Under the pieces are notes generated by a model. That model was not told the origin of the DNA. It worked only from the letters and a program-made list of their open reading frames with translations, and searched no databases. Shown here one piece after another: positions 23,646-29,766 of a DNA stretch of 36,413 bases. The translations under genes were made by a program, and so were the position numbers. The stretch comes from a virus, in IMG/VR virus record IMGVR_UViG_3300031857_000613, positions 1-36,413 of that record; one strand, 5' to 3'. Each line of letters opens with the position of its first letter. Position 1 is the stretch's first letter.

Positions 23646-23943
23646 AGTCCTACGCTTCGATAGCAATGGAGATCCATTTTTAGGAGATCCAGACGACAGG
23701 ATAATTGCATTCCACCCTCGCGTCTCGCCACTTGTGAACCTATACGAAGTGGTAGATGAGAAGGGTGAGGCTATCTGGGGTGGCAACGACACACACGAAG
23801 CTATCCGCTACCTACGCAATAGCCCTGTCAATTGCAGAATCCTTGTGTCGGGGTGGGAAAGTGACGACGAAGATGCTCACCTTGTAGGCCAACCCATTGA
23901 CATCACCAAGCTTGTCTATGCGGTATTGGCGGTGAATCAATGA
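23638..23943 (+). CDS. Hypothetical protein, 101 aa
   Basis: ATG at 23638, eight bases before the previous stop, behind GGGAAGGGAGAGA. Product: MSRVLRFDSNGDPFLGDPDD, then strands and helix (LVNLYEVVDEKGEAIWGGND; EAIRYLRNSPVNCRILVSGW), ending VYAVLAVNQ. It has a small alpha/beta fold pattern with 'AIWGG..THEAIRYLR' of unknown meaning. Unrecognised. Confidence 0.65.
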   Translation: MSRVLRFDSNGDPFLGDPDDRIIAFHPRVSPLVNLYEVVDEKGEAIWGGNDTHEAIRYLRNSPVNCRILVSGWESDDEDAHLVGQPIDITKLVYAVLAVNQ

Positions 23944-24023
23944 GCTATTTCTTGGGTATCCTAGGCGTAATGCTAGTGGCATACGTCCTAATTGTATGGG
24001 AGGATAGGATCAATGGACAATGA
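23940..24023 (+). CDS. Membrane microprotein, 27 aa
   Basis: MSYFLGILGVMLVAYVLIVW then EDRINGQ: almost entirely one TM helix with a charged tail. ATG at 23940 overlaps the previous TGA (ATGA). It resembles many small phage membrane peptides; translation is supported by coupling only. Confidence 0.5.
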   Translation: MSYFLGILGVMLVAYVLIVWEDRINGQ

Positions 24024-24297
24024 GAAGAGATTGGCGAGTGCTGCAAAGCAGGCCGTCTATTACCGTAACTACCGAAGAGCAAGAGATCGTGCCTTGGTGA
24101 AGCTGGCGCAAGCCTACCCAGACGCGTATAAAGAATTGCTGGAGAAGGAAAAGGTGAGTGATGAGCAAGAAGGCAAAGCGTGGATTGATCTTAACGGGAC
24201 TACTCTTAGTCCTCGTATCGTTGCACGTGCAAAGGCTAGGGGAATTACCATTGCCCAAGCCGATACAAACCAAGGCAACAATGGAGGAGAAGAGTGA
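24013..24297 (+). CDS. Basic helical hypothetical protein, 94 aa
   Basis: ATG at 24013 with GGGAGGATAGG upstream. An N-terminal basic helix (KRLASAAKQAVYYRNYRRAR, then DRALVKLAQAYPDAYKELLE) is followed by a small, possibly HTH-like C-terminal part (TTLSPRIVARAKARGITIAQ). The last 137 bases also encode the TM anchor of the transglycosylase in another frame. Basic helix plus helical tail suggests nucleic-acid binding. Not a recognised family. Confidence 0.6.
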   Translation: MDNEKRLASAAKQAVYYRNYRRARDRALVKLAQAYPDAYKELLEKEKVSDEQEGKAWIDLNGTTLSPRIVARAKARGITIAQADTNQGNNGGEE

Positions 24298-24586
24298 GAA
24301 CAGAAAACTTGCATACAAATTTAGTAAAGCTCTCGGTTATACGAGAGCAGAAACGACGTGCCTCCTACGACTTTGGACCCGTGAATCCCGCTTCGACCAC
24401 CTTGGTTTCCCAAAGAACTCTAAGGGAGAACCAATTAGCTCAGCTTTCGGAATTGCTCAACTCCTTAGAGAACGTAGTAGAGAGCCTGAACTACAAATCC
24501 TTCACGGCCTACGATACATTGGTCACCGCTACGGAGGGAGTGCGTGTCGCGCTCTCAGCCATAGCGACAGACGAGGCTGGTACTGA
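24161..24586 (+). CDS. Membrane-anchored lytic transglycosylase-like (SLT/lysozyme fold)
   Basis: ATG at 24161 behind AAGGTGAGTG; 141 aa. N-terminal signal-anchor: basic MSKKAKRG then TM LILTGLLLVLVSLHV. The catalytic domain follows: YKFSKALGYTRAETTCLLRL, then WTRESRFDHLGF (the Glu is the likely catalytic acid), SSAFGIAQLL (the substrate-cleft 'S.A.GIAQ' motif) and GLRYIGHRYGGSACRAL ... RRGWY. This is the shape of phage SLT domains that cut peptidoglycan glycan strands, for entry, release or superinfection control. It ends the plus-strand operon, away from the holin/endolysin pair. Remarkably its whole length is overlapped by two other frames. Confidence 0.75.
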   Translation: MSKKAKRGLILTGLLLVLVSLHVQRLGELPLPKPIQTKATMEEKSENRKLAYKFSKALGYTRAETTCLLRLWTRESRFDHLGFPKNSKGEPISSAFGIAQLLRERSREPELQILHGLRYIGHRYGGSACRALSHSDRRGWY

Positions 24587-24596
24587 TACAGTCTGA
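24294..24596 (+). CDS. Overprinted hypothetical protein, 100 aa
   Basis: GTG at 24294 overlaps the stop of the 94-aa gene (GTGA) and is preceded by GGAGGAGAAGA, a strong SD. Product: an N-terminal part VKLSVIREQKRRASYDFGPV, then a helix (QLAQLSELLNSLENVVESLN), ending VRVALSAIATDEAGTDTV. It covers almost all of the transglycosylase catalytic domain in another frame. The start context follows the operon's normal coupling pattern and the sequence looks protein-like, but conservation would be needed to be sure. Confidence 0.5.
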   Translation: MRTENLHTNLVKLSVIREQKRRASYDFGPVNPASTTLVSQRTLRENQLAQLSELLNSLENVVESLNYKSFTAYDTLVTATEGVRVALSAIATDEAGTDTV

Positions 24597-24620
24597 TCCG
24601 CTCACCTCTTCCGAGTAACG

Positions 24621-24654
24621 AGAACCCTACTGCACCCTTCCGTGGTAGGGTTCT
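24621..24654 (+). terminator. Intrinsic terminator of the rightward operon
   Basis: A perfect 10-bp stem AGAACCCTAC / GTAGGGTTCT (24621-24630, 24645-24654), 14-base loop, followed on the plus strand by a T-rich run (TTACTTTG). It lies 25 bases after the last plus-strand stop. Confidence 0.85.
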
Positions 24655-24672
24655 TTACTTTGCAAAGACAAA

Positions 24673-24699
24673 AAGCCCTAGTCATTTAGACTAGAGCTT
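24673..24699 (-). terminator. Intrinsic terminator of the leftward replication operon
   Basis: AAGCCCTAGTC / GACTAGAGCTT (one mismatch) with a 5-base loop; read on the minus strand the stem is followed by TTTTTG. It lies 50 bases after the zinc-ribbon gene's stop and faces the plus-strand terminator 18 bases away, so converging transcripts each have their own stop. Confidence 0.85.
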
Positions 24700-24748
24700 G
24701 TTGCCAGCACTCTCAGCAATTTGCTGCCGAGGTACATAAATCATAACA

Positions 24749-24922
24749 CTATCCGCCAGTAGAGTAAAACCCTTTACCCTTGAAGGTGATGGCAGGTGTG
24801 TCCCACTTACGGATCATTGGTATATGGCAATCAAAACAAGAAGGCTCACGTGGGTCCTCGTGGATACTGCGTTCAATAGTTATTTCCCCATTGCAATCAG
24901 GGCAACGATAGTCATACTGCAT
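24749..24922 (-). CDS. FmdB-type zinc-ribbon protein, 57 aa
   Basis: ATG at 24922 overlaps the previous TGA as TGATG; TAG at 24749-24751. Product starts MQYDYRCPDCNGEITIERSI, has a second knuckle CFDCHI, and ends ITFKGKGFYSTGG. CxxC ... CxxC plus the GKGFY.TGG tail are diagnostic of the FmdB/CxxC regulatory-protein family. Cellular members are putative regulators; phage copies are common and unexplained. Last gene of the leftward replication operon. Confidence 0.8.
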   Translation of the reverse strand: MQYDYRCPDCNGEITIERSIHEDPREPSCFDCHIPMIRKWDTPAITFKGKGFYSTGG

Positions 24923-25305
24923 CAGAGCTTTACCGCCTCTTCGATTGGTAGATAACCTACTAACTTACTGACCTTATTAGAACGTGAGAACTCAGTCGTC
25001 GCTGGCATCCAATGACTAAACCATTCAGGCTCTGGCACTTCCATTAGGTCAAAAGAAAAGACCCCTTCTGGGGTCGAGTTAATGTAGAACGGAACTAGAT
25101 CTCGTTCTGCTGCCTGCGTTATCAGCTTACGATACTTCATCTCTTCAATCAGTAGTGTGGGATAGTGGGTGTTACGACACTTCAACTCTATGTATGCAGA
25201 AGAGTCACGACTAATGCAATCGAATGAGTCATAGATACCCTCTGACTTCTGCAAGTCAGGGTACTTGGTATCCAATAAGAATAAGAATAGATCAATCTCT
25301 TTCAT
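24922..25305 (-). CDS. PD-(D/E)XK nuclease-like protein, 127 aa
   Basis: ATG at 25305 overlaps the previous stop (ATGA). Key segment: YDSFDCISRDSSAYIELKCR, where the first Asp and the E-x-K of IELKCR match the PD-(D/E)XK core, followed by a helix EMKYRKLITQAAERDLVPFY and a strand FYINSTPEGVFSFDL. The C-terminus has TTEFSRSNKVSKLVGYLPIE. Such small nucleases in phages act in recombination or degrade host DNA; the exact substrate is not visible. Confidence 0.65.
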   Translation of the reverse strand: MKEIDLFLFLLDTKYPDLQKSEGIYDSFDCISRDSSAYIELKCRNTHYPTLLIEEMKYRKLITQAAERDLVPFYINSTPEGVFSFDLMEVPEPEWFSHWMPATTEFSRSNKVSKLVGYLPIEEAVKL

Positions 25306-25934
25306 TGCCAAGGGTTGTCACCGCCCAAGCCATTCTGTACCTTGCGTAATGCGCTGGTGCATCTACGATCTGCGGTAGATACTGCACACTCTAGTAAACC
25401 TGCCACCTGTTGCAAAGTAAGTCCTTCGTGGTAACGCATACGAAGTATGGTCTGGTCCTCTACTTCAAGCTTTAAGTATGAACGCTTCACATCAATCAAG
25501 GTAGCAAGCAGGTTGCCACCTTCTGCTGGAACGCTAGGCTTCTTAGGTGAGCCATCATTGATAAGATTCTGAGCCTGCTCTAGCACCGTGTCATCCACAA
25601 TGGATGCGATAACGTGAGGTAAAACCTGTGCGATCATAGCTGTATCGTAGAAGGCTTCATCACCTGTGCGATAGCCAGACTTAGCCGCCTTCTCTTTACG
25701 AGCATAGCGTTCTGCTGCACGTTTCATCTGCCAAGCAATACGCTTCTCATTGATAACACGTTGGACTGGGTTAGGTTCACTAAGAGCATCATTGAATTGT
25801 GTGCCACGTGTAAGCGCCCAAGCAAGGCACTCTTGTAGTACATCATCTCGTTCTACGTAACCACGAAAGCGACGGGCTATTGCACTTGCAACGCTAGGTG
25901 CTATGTCGTAGATAGATTTATGTAGCTCAATCAC
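25302..25934 (-). CDS. Sigma-70-like transcription factor
   Basis: 210 residues; GTG at 25934 overlapping the previous stop by 8 bases. Region 2-like: APSVASAIARRFRGYVERDD then VLQECLAWALTRG (residues 11-44, the '.D..QE..LA.' core-binding helix). Region 4-like at about 153-205: LEVEDQTILRMRYHEGLTLQ, then QVAGLLECAVSTADRRCTSA, a typical helix-turn-helix ('L..R...GLT..EVA..L..S..TV..R...A...'). The linker is long and no clear region 3 is seen. It probably redirects host RNA polymerase to phage late promoters. Sits with a WhiB-like gene in the same operon. Confidence 0.8.
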   Translation of the reverse strand: MIELHKSIYDIAPSVASAIARRFRGYVERDDVLQECLAWALTRGTQFNDALSEPNPVQRVINEKRIAWQMKRAAERYARKEKAAKSGYRTGDEAFYDTAMIAQVLPHVIASIVDDTVLEQAQNLINDGSPKKPSVPAEGGNLLATLIDVKRSYLKLEVEDQTILRMRYHEGLTLQQVAGLLECAVSTADRRCTSALRKVQNGLGGDNPWQ

Positions 25935-26328
25935 AATTAGGTTCTTCTACCTCTGGCCACACACCATCGAGCACCATCATTGCAATAGCAGAATAGTTTA
26001 ATAAATCCACAAAGCTATCACGCAATGACTCATTGCTTGGCTTAACACCTGAGTCTAGTAAGTTATTGATGCGAGCTATCTTGTCCCACATACGTACACG
26101 CAGACCATTAAGTGGTCCACCTGGTGAATGAGCAATGTTCTTTGGGCCGTAGTCGTGATGCTTACGCACCAATAGATTGCCTGCTTGATCCATAATGCGC
26201 CAAACATCAGCAATGAACGCTTCATTTACCTTGTCGGCATAGGCCGAAGCAGTATAGTCTCGGTTTCCATATTGATCTCTAGGATCTGGAAGCCCATATG
26301 CTGCAAAATCTGTACCATCTGTAGCCAT
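25927..26328 (-). CDS. DUF1599-type (nucleotide-modification-associated) protein, 133 aa
   Basis: Contains NLLVRKHHDYGPKNIAHSPG, GLRVRMWDKIARINNLLDSG and NESLRDSFVDLLNYSAIAMM. The K..DYG..N, the MWDKI.R and the SL.D...DL.NY motifs define the DUF1599 family, an all-helical MazG-like fold linked to nucleotide pools or base modification. The acidic residues would chelate Mg for nucleotide hydrolysis or binding. It may adjust dNTP pools or protect phage DNA; no modification enzyme is visible nearby. Confidence 0.75.
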   Translation of the reverse strand: MATDGTDFAAYGLPDPRDQYGNRDYTASAYADKVNEAFIADVWRIMDQAGNLLVRKHHDYGPKNIAHSPGGPLNGLRVRMWDKIARINNLLDSGVKPSNESLRDSFVDLLNYSAIAMMVLDGVWPEVEEPNCD

Positions 26329-26334
26329 TCGTCT

Positions 26335-26985
26335 CTACTCATCCTTCTGTCCTAGTAGCAAAGCCTTCGTTGCATCTAAACCTTTGGTCAGATAGAAGTC
26401 ATTGATGTCCATTGATGGGGGTAATGTTACTATTGTGCTATTAGAAATCTCTTGCGCGACACGCTTGGCAAACTCAGCGCCAGGGTTGGTGCCATCTTCT
26501 TTAATATCATTGTCACCAATAACAAAAACTGTGTCGTAACCAGTAAAGAGCTTGACAAAGTGTGGCTTCCAAGCCTGTACCCCAGGTACACCTACTGCTG
26601 GTATGCCAACAAGACCAGACAAGACCAGCGCATCTAACTCGCCTTCACATACTGCAATGTATGAAGAGTCAATAGTTATATCGCTAACGTTATACAGGTG
26701 TGCCTTCTGCCCAGTAGGTGATCCATACTTGGGCTTACCATCATCTAGTCTGCGGAACTTATAACCCACGCAGATACCATTAGCTGTCATATAAGGGATG
26801 GACAACCAGCCTTGGTGCATCTCGTGACCATTGATAGGGTCTGTTACTGTACCCAACGAATACTGTTGGGCAACAGCATCAGATATCCCACGTTCTTCGA
26901 GATAACTTAGAGCTTCTGCGCTTATGTTTTGACTGTAATGTTTGGCCGCTTCCGTCAATGATCTCGATTGCACGATTGAGGGCAT
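26335..26985 (-). CDS. DNA primase, Toprim-domain half
   Basis: 216 residues. The N-terminal ISAEALSYLEERGISDAVAQ and QYSLG match the start of the DnaG RNA-polymerase domain, then YKFRRLDDGKPKYGSPTGQK. The Toprim core: YIAVCEGELDALVLSGLVGI (Glu114 catalytic), TVFVIGDNDIKEDGTNPGA (Asp158, Asp160 metal-binding). A helicase-binding C-terminal domain is absent. ATG at 26985 lies within the CHC2 gene in another frame (107-base overlap) and has its own SD (GGAG, 7 bases upstream). Together the two products make up a primase. Confidence 0.85.
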   Translation of the reverse strand: MPSIVQSRSLTEAAKHYSQNISAEALSYLEERGISDAVAQQYSLGTVTDPINGHEMHQGWLSIPYMTANGICVGYKFRRLDDGKPKYGSPTGQKAHLYNVSDITIDSSYIAVCEGELDALVLSGLVGIPAVGVPGVQAWKPHFVKLFTGYDTVFVIGDNDIKEDGTNPGAEFAKRVAQEISNSTIVTLPPSMDINDFYLTKGLDATKALLLGQKDE

Positions 26986-27256
26986 CCTTAAACTCCAAGT
27001 TCTCTATGTGCATAACAACATCTACTGAACTGCCACCCTTACCGCAGGTATGGCAGAAGTAGAGGTTGTCATACGTGTTCATTACAGCACTACGTCTGCT
27101 GTCTGTATGGATACAGCAACGAACCGCTGCTGACTTACCTTCTCTTACTTCTCCACCGTAATAGGAAACAATAGTTCCTATGGGGATTGAAGTTGCATCA
27201 ACGGAGTGCTTTCGTTTGCTCGCTTTATGTACCCTGGACCAGTCTTGTGCTGGCAT
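26879..27256 (-). CDS. DNA primase, CHC2 zinc-binding half
   Basis: ATG at 27256 follows AAGGGG; 125 residues. Zinc motif: AVRCCIHTDSRRSAVMN (Cys47/48, His50) and LYFCHTCGKGGSSVDVVMHI (Cys68, Cys71), followed by ENLEFKDALNRAIEII, exactly the CHC2 ('C..H.D...S...N...N.Y.C..CG.GG..ID.V') layout of DnaG. After residue about 100 the homology continues in the frame of the Toprim gene, and this ORF ends with a basic tail (SKHKRRSSKLSRRTWDI). It recognises the priming site. Its first 79 bases overlap the end of a zinc-knuckle gene. Confidence 0.85.
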   Translation of the reverse strand: MPAQDWSRVHKASKRKHSVDATSIPIGTIVSYYGGEVREGKSAAVRCCIHTDSRRSAVMNTYDNLYFCHTCGKGGSSVDVVMHIENLEFKDALNRAIEIIDGSGQTLQSKHKRRSSKLSRRTWDI

Positions 27257-27357
27257 ACACACCCCTTATCGTCGCACTTATCGTGCCATTGAGCTGAACG
27301 CTTATAGTGGGTAAGAGTATTCTCTTCTCCTGCCTTATGACAGTTCTGGCAAATCAT
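27178..27357 (-). CDS. Small zinc-knuckle protein, 59 aa
   Basis: ATG at 27357, TAG at 27178-27180. Product: MICQNCHKAGEENTLTHYKR, SAQWHDKCDDKGCVCQHKTG, then GYIKRANESTPLMQLQSP. CxxC followed by C....C.CQHKTG is a Cys-rich pattern known to me from actinobacteriophage small proteins. It overlaps the acidic 33-aa ORF upstream (23 bases) and the CHC2 gene downstream (79 bases), both in other frames. Probably a nucleic-acid-binding helper of replication. Confidence 0.65.
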   Translation of the reverse strand: MICQNCHKAGEENTLTHYKRSAQWHDKCDDKGCVCQHKTGPGYIKRANESTPLMQLQSP

Positions 27358-27436
27358 CTTCTACCTCTTCAACTACTTCTTCTACTACTGGTACAAGTAT
27401 CTCTGTTGTTGTTATTTCTCCACCTGGTACTGGCAT
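27335..27436 (-). CDS. Acidic microprotein, 33 aa
   Basis: ATG at 27436 overlaps the previous stop (TAATG) and follows AAAGGAGAAACA, a strong SD. Product: MPVPGGEITTTEILVPVVEE then VVEEVEDDLPELS. Nearly half the residues are Glu, Asp or Val; it is likely unstructured or a short helix. Good translation signals are the only evidence. Confidence 0.55.
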   Translation of the reverse strand: MPVPGGEITTTEILVPVVEEVVEEVEDDLPELS

Positions 27437-27786
27437 TATTGTTTCTCCTTTAGGAATTGAGTTAGGTCTTGGATTACCCAAGCTTGATCTATTGAAGCGT
27501 TGCGACGCTTAACTACGACGTAAGACAGAGGAACTTCCCCAAGACCCCGTGCCTGTGCATAGTTAAGCGCCTCAACTTGTGCTTCTCTCCAGAATTCAGG
27601 CAGGGAAAGGGTCTGCCTATTCTTGAGTTCTAAGATGTAGGTTTCTCCAGATATGATAACAACCATATCACCTTCATCTTTTGCCCCAGCCTTGGTCAGA
27701 CGTTCTGCTATTACGCCTTTACTGCGTAACCATTTCATCACATCTGTCTCAAACTGAGAACCTTTGCGTCCGTTTTTATTAGCCAT
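27436..27786 (-). CDS. Holliday-junction-resolvase-like PD-(D/E)XK nuclease
   Basis: 116 residues. NKNGRKGSQFETDVMKWLRS is the archaeal-Hjc-like opening (RKG..FE..V...L), with the Glu of FE as first ligand; AGAKDEGDMVV gives the Asp, and YILELKNRQTLSLPEFWREA the E-x-K. AQVEALNYAQARGLGEVPLS and YVVVKRRN complete the fold. It would resolve recombination and replication junctions before packaging. Overlaps the upstream gene by 8 bases. Confidence 0.8.
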   Translation of the reverse strand: MANKNGRKGSQFETDVMKWLRSKGVIAERLTKAGAKDEGDMVVIISGETYILELKNRQTLSLPEFWREAQVEALNYAQARGLGEVPLSYVVVKRRNASIDQAWVIQDLTQFLKEKQ

Positions 27787-28294
27787 TGAATACTAAACTT
27801 TCCATAGGATTAAGGTAAGCAACTGGTACATACCAAGTCCTGTCATTATATCTCCACTCATCACGCTTGCATTCAGATCCAAGTTTCCAACCAATAGCTG
27901 TGTACTCAGGACCCTTCCATTCAGGCGCAACACGTCTTGTCTTGTGACATAAACCATCAGACATTAATACATATACAAGGTTGTCGTCGTCTCTAGTTGA
28001 GTAACGCATTCCCCTTACTGGTGGGAACGAGTAACGGATCTCTCCAAATCCTGGGATGTCAAGTTCTGATTTCCATTTATTGTAATGTGGAGTGAAGTTA
28101 TCTTTACCAACCATACGTGCGAATGCAAGTTCTGATCCTGCACACACAACGTGTTGCCACGTTTCCCATAGGTCACCCTCTGAGTAATTGATATTCTTTG
28201 TTGGGTCACCGAAATATGGCCTCTGTCTTTGGTATCCAACTTCAACACAAGTAGCTTCCTCTTCTATTGTTAAAGCGTATTTAGATTTGACCAT
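27779..28294 (-). CDS. Conserved phage protein, possible PD-(D/E)XK fold, 171 aa
   Basis: ATG at 28294 is preceded by GGGGGAGGAG, much better than the MMMM start at 28351, so I choose it. It contains AGSELAFARMVGKDNFTPHY, SELDIPGFGEIRYSF, STRDDDNLVYVLMSDGL and EWKGPEYTAIGWKLGSECKR, ending RTWYVPVAYLNPMESL. The order E(LAFA..G) - D(IPG) - E.R - then beta strands resembles PD-(D/E)XK-like phage nucleases ('E.A.A...G...D..G.E.R...YVLV...GW..'), but the catalytic Lys is replaced by Arg. Function unknown. Confidence 0.55.
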   Translation of the reverse strand: MVKSKYALTIEEEATCVEVGYQRQRPYFGDPTKNINYSEGDLWETWQHVVCAGSELAFARMVGKDNFTPHYNKWKSELDIPGFGEIRYSFPPVRGMRYSTRDDDNLVYVLMSDGLCHKTRRVAPEWKGPEYTAIGWKLGSECKRDEWRYNDRTWYVPVAYLNPMESLVFNG

Positions 28295-29126
28295 AGGTAC
28301 TCTCCTCCCCCGCACTACGAAGGTAAGCTCTACCTTGTGCATCATCATCACCTATCTGACAAGATGCAAAGTCTACAAATAGTGATGCCCATTGAGAAGC
28401 ATCAGCAAAGTGTGGACCAAATCGGTTCTTAACCGAAGCCATCCGCAGTAAACCTTGTGACGGATCATAACCTAATGTCAGTATCAAAGCAGGTAATTGA
28501 CTTACCTTTCCGTGGATGGCTCTTCTAGGTGGAGGCATCATAGGAGAACCATACTCGCTTTGTTCGCTGACGTGATGGAGTACTAAGACGCAAGCCTCTG
28601 TCTTGCGTGCCATATCGTGCAACTCCATCATAATTGCACGTAGCCCTGCCCACTCATTGTCTGTTTCAGCAGCCACATTCATTAGGTTGTCTATGACAAT
28701 TAGCTCTGGAGCTATTCCATAGAGTTCAACGTAAGCCTTTATCTCCATCTCAATATCATCAAGAGACGGACTGGAGTCAAAGACCCACTGAATGTGTGAT
28801 GTCTTAGCCAAGTGTGGTACGTAGTAATTTTGTTGCTTCTCTATGTTGTGTTCCACAGTAACTTGACTGTGGCCCGATAGGTGTGCAGCAGCACGGATCA
28901 TTACAGTTGCGGTGTCAGTATCGGCAGAGAAGAAAAGCGTAGGCACATTTGCTTTGATTGCATAGATCAATGCGAACATTGACTTACCAGCATTAGGTGC
29001 TGCAGCTACCATACAGACTTGACCGCGACGAAACTTTATAGATTGCTTAACTAAGTTCTTCCACACATCAGGTAGTGGCGTGGCCTTTGTGGTCACTCCA
29101 CTCCAAGCGCGGGAAAGTTTAAGCAC
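28281..29126 (-). CDS. RecA/DnaB-type ATPase, replicative helicase candidate
   Basis: I chose GTG at 29126 with GAGGAG upstream; an ATG at 29138, without SD, would add four residues. Numbering from that ATG: Walker A MVAAAPNAGKSMFAL (43-57), a conserved acidic strand FFSADTDTATVMIRAA, Walker B LIVIDNLMN (146-154) and LVLHHV (185-190). It resembles the C-terminal RecA core of DnaB (APNAGKS) but lacks a DnaB N-terminal primase-binding domain. About 285 aa, shorter than DnaB. In the operon with the split primase; it likely loads or works with it. Overlaps the whiB-like gene by 8 bases. Confidence 0.8.
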   Translation of the reverse strand: MLKLSRAWSGVTTKATPLPDVWKNLVKQSIKFRRGQVCMVAAAPNAGKSMFALIYAIKANVPTLFFSADTDTATVMIRAAAHLSGHSQVTVEHNIEKQQNYYVPHLAKTSHIQWVFDSSPSLDDIEMEIKAYVELYGIAPELIVIDNLMNVAAETDNEWAGLRAIMMELHDMARKTEACVLVLHHVSEQSEYGSPMMPPPRRAIHGKVSQLPALILTLGYDPSQGLLRMASVKNRFGPHFADASQWASLFVDFASCQIGDDDAQGRAYLRSAGEESTYGQI

Positions 29127-29388
29127 TATTCTCCTCATTCAAAATTATGTGTCTTGCCTTGCGTATCTTTCGTCTATCACCATCGGTGAGTCCACCCCAG
29201 ATACCGTGACGTTCCTTACGGATACCCCACTCAGCACACTCAGTAATGTGCTGGCAACCACGACAGATTGATTTAGCTGATGCAATACTTAGGCGAACCA
29301 TTTTGCCTTCGTTTTCCTTGTCAGGAAAGAAGAGATCGCCACCTACTTGAGCACATAAAGGAACCTCAAACTCGTGTGGTTCCCGCAT
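29119..29388 (-). CDS. WhiB-family iron-sulphur transcription factor
   Basis: 89 residues. Four cysteines at 12, 42, 45 and 51 (LCAQ; SICRGCQHITECAEW) ligate a [4Fe-4S] cluster; GIWGG (62-66) is the family turn, followed by a basic C-terminal helix DRRKIRKARH that contacts DNA. FFPD and the C-x29-C-x2-C-x5-C spacing are classical. WhiB proteins are restricted to Actinobacteria and their phages and typically bind the primary sigma factor; phage copies can repress or redirect host genes. Sits upstream of the helicase and downstream of a Cas4-like gene. Confidence 0.93.
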   Translation of the reverse strand: MREPHEFEVPLCAQVGGDLFFPDKENEGKMVRLSIASAKSICRGCQHITECAEWGIRKERHGIWGGLTDGDRRKIRKARHIILNEENSA

Positions 29389-29391
29389 CTG

Positions 29392-29766
29392 CTATGCCCA
29401 GATAGTTGCACACTTGTCTGTGGCACCCTTTGGTGCAGCACACATCCAGCCCTTCCAAGGGCCACGAGCAGAAGTACCTGTACGGAAACTCATTACACCG
29501 TGCTTACAGCTAGGTGCTTGACCTTCAACAACAGAAGGGGCTGCAACAGGTGTTGCATTGAAAGCTTGTGCTACTGATTCAGCAGTTGGAGTTGGTGTTT
29601 TACCACCATTGAGTTCAGCATCGGTAGTCTTGATAAGTGATGCAACCATTGATAGGTCAGTAAGACCAGTCTCTAGATCTTTAATGTCAGTTGCATATAG
29701 ATTAATAAGTGTTCCGCTACTTGTCTTGAAGTTAACTTGGAACTTTGTGTTTTCGTTTGCAGCCAT
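29392..29766 (-). CDS. Phage replication-associated protein with Cys/His C-terminus, 124 aa
   Basis: The N-terminal half is beta-rich (FQVNFKTSSGTLINLYATDI), then a helix (TGLTDLSMVASLIKTTDAEL) and an Ala/Pro linker. The C-terminus holds APSCKHGVMSFRTGTSARGP and WKGWMCAAPKGATDKCATIW, a CxH...C...C motif typical of small phage proteins adjacent to Cas4-like nucleases. It may be an ssDNA-binding or recombination partner with a zinc-stabilised tail; this is inference. Confidence 0.65.
   Translation of the reverse strand: MAANENTKFQVNFKTSSGTLINLYATDIKDLETGLTDLSMVASLIKTTDAELNGGKTPTPTAESVAQAFNATPVAAPSVVEGQAPSCKHGVMSFRTGTSARGPWKGWMCAAPKGATDKCATIWA

Noticed and set aside
26879-26985. -1 ribosomal frameshift joining the primase halves
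   Set aside because: The Toprim frame is +1 relative to CHC2, no slippery heptamer lies in the overlap, and an SD serves the second ATG.
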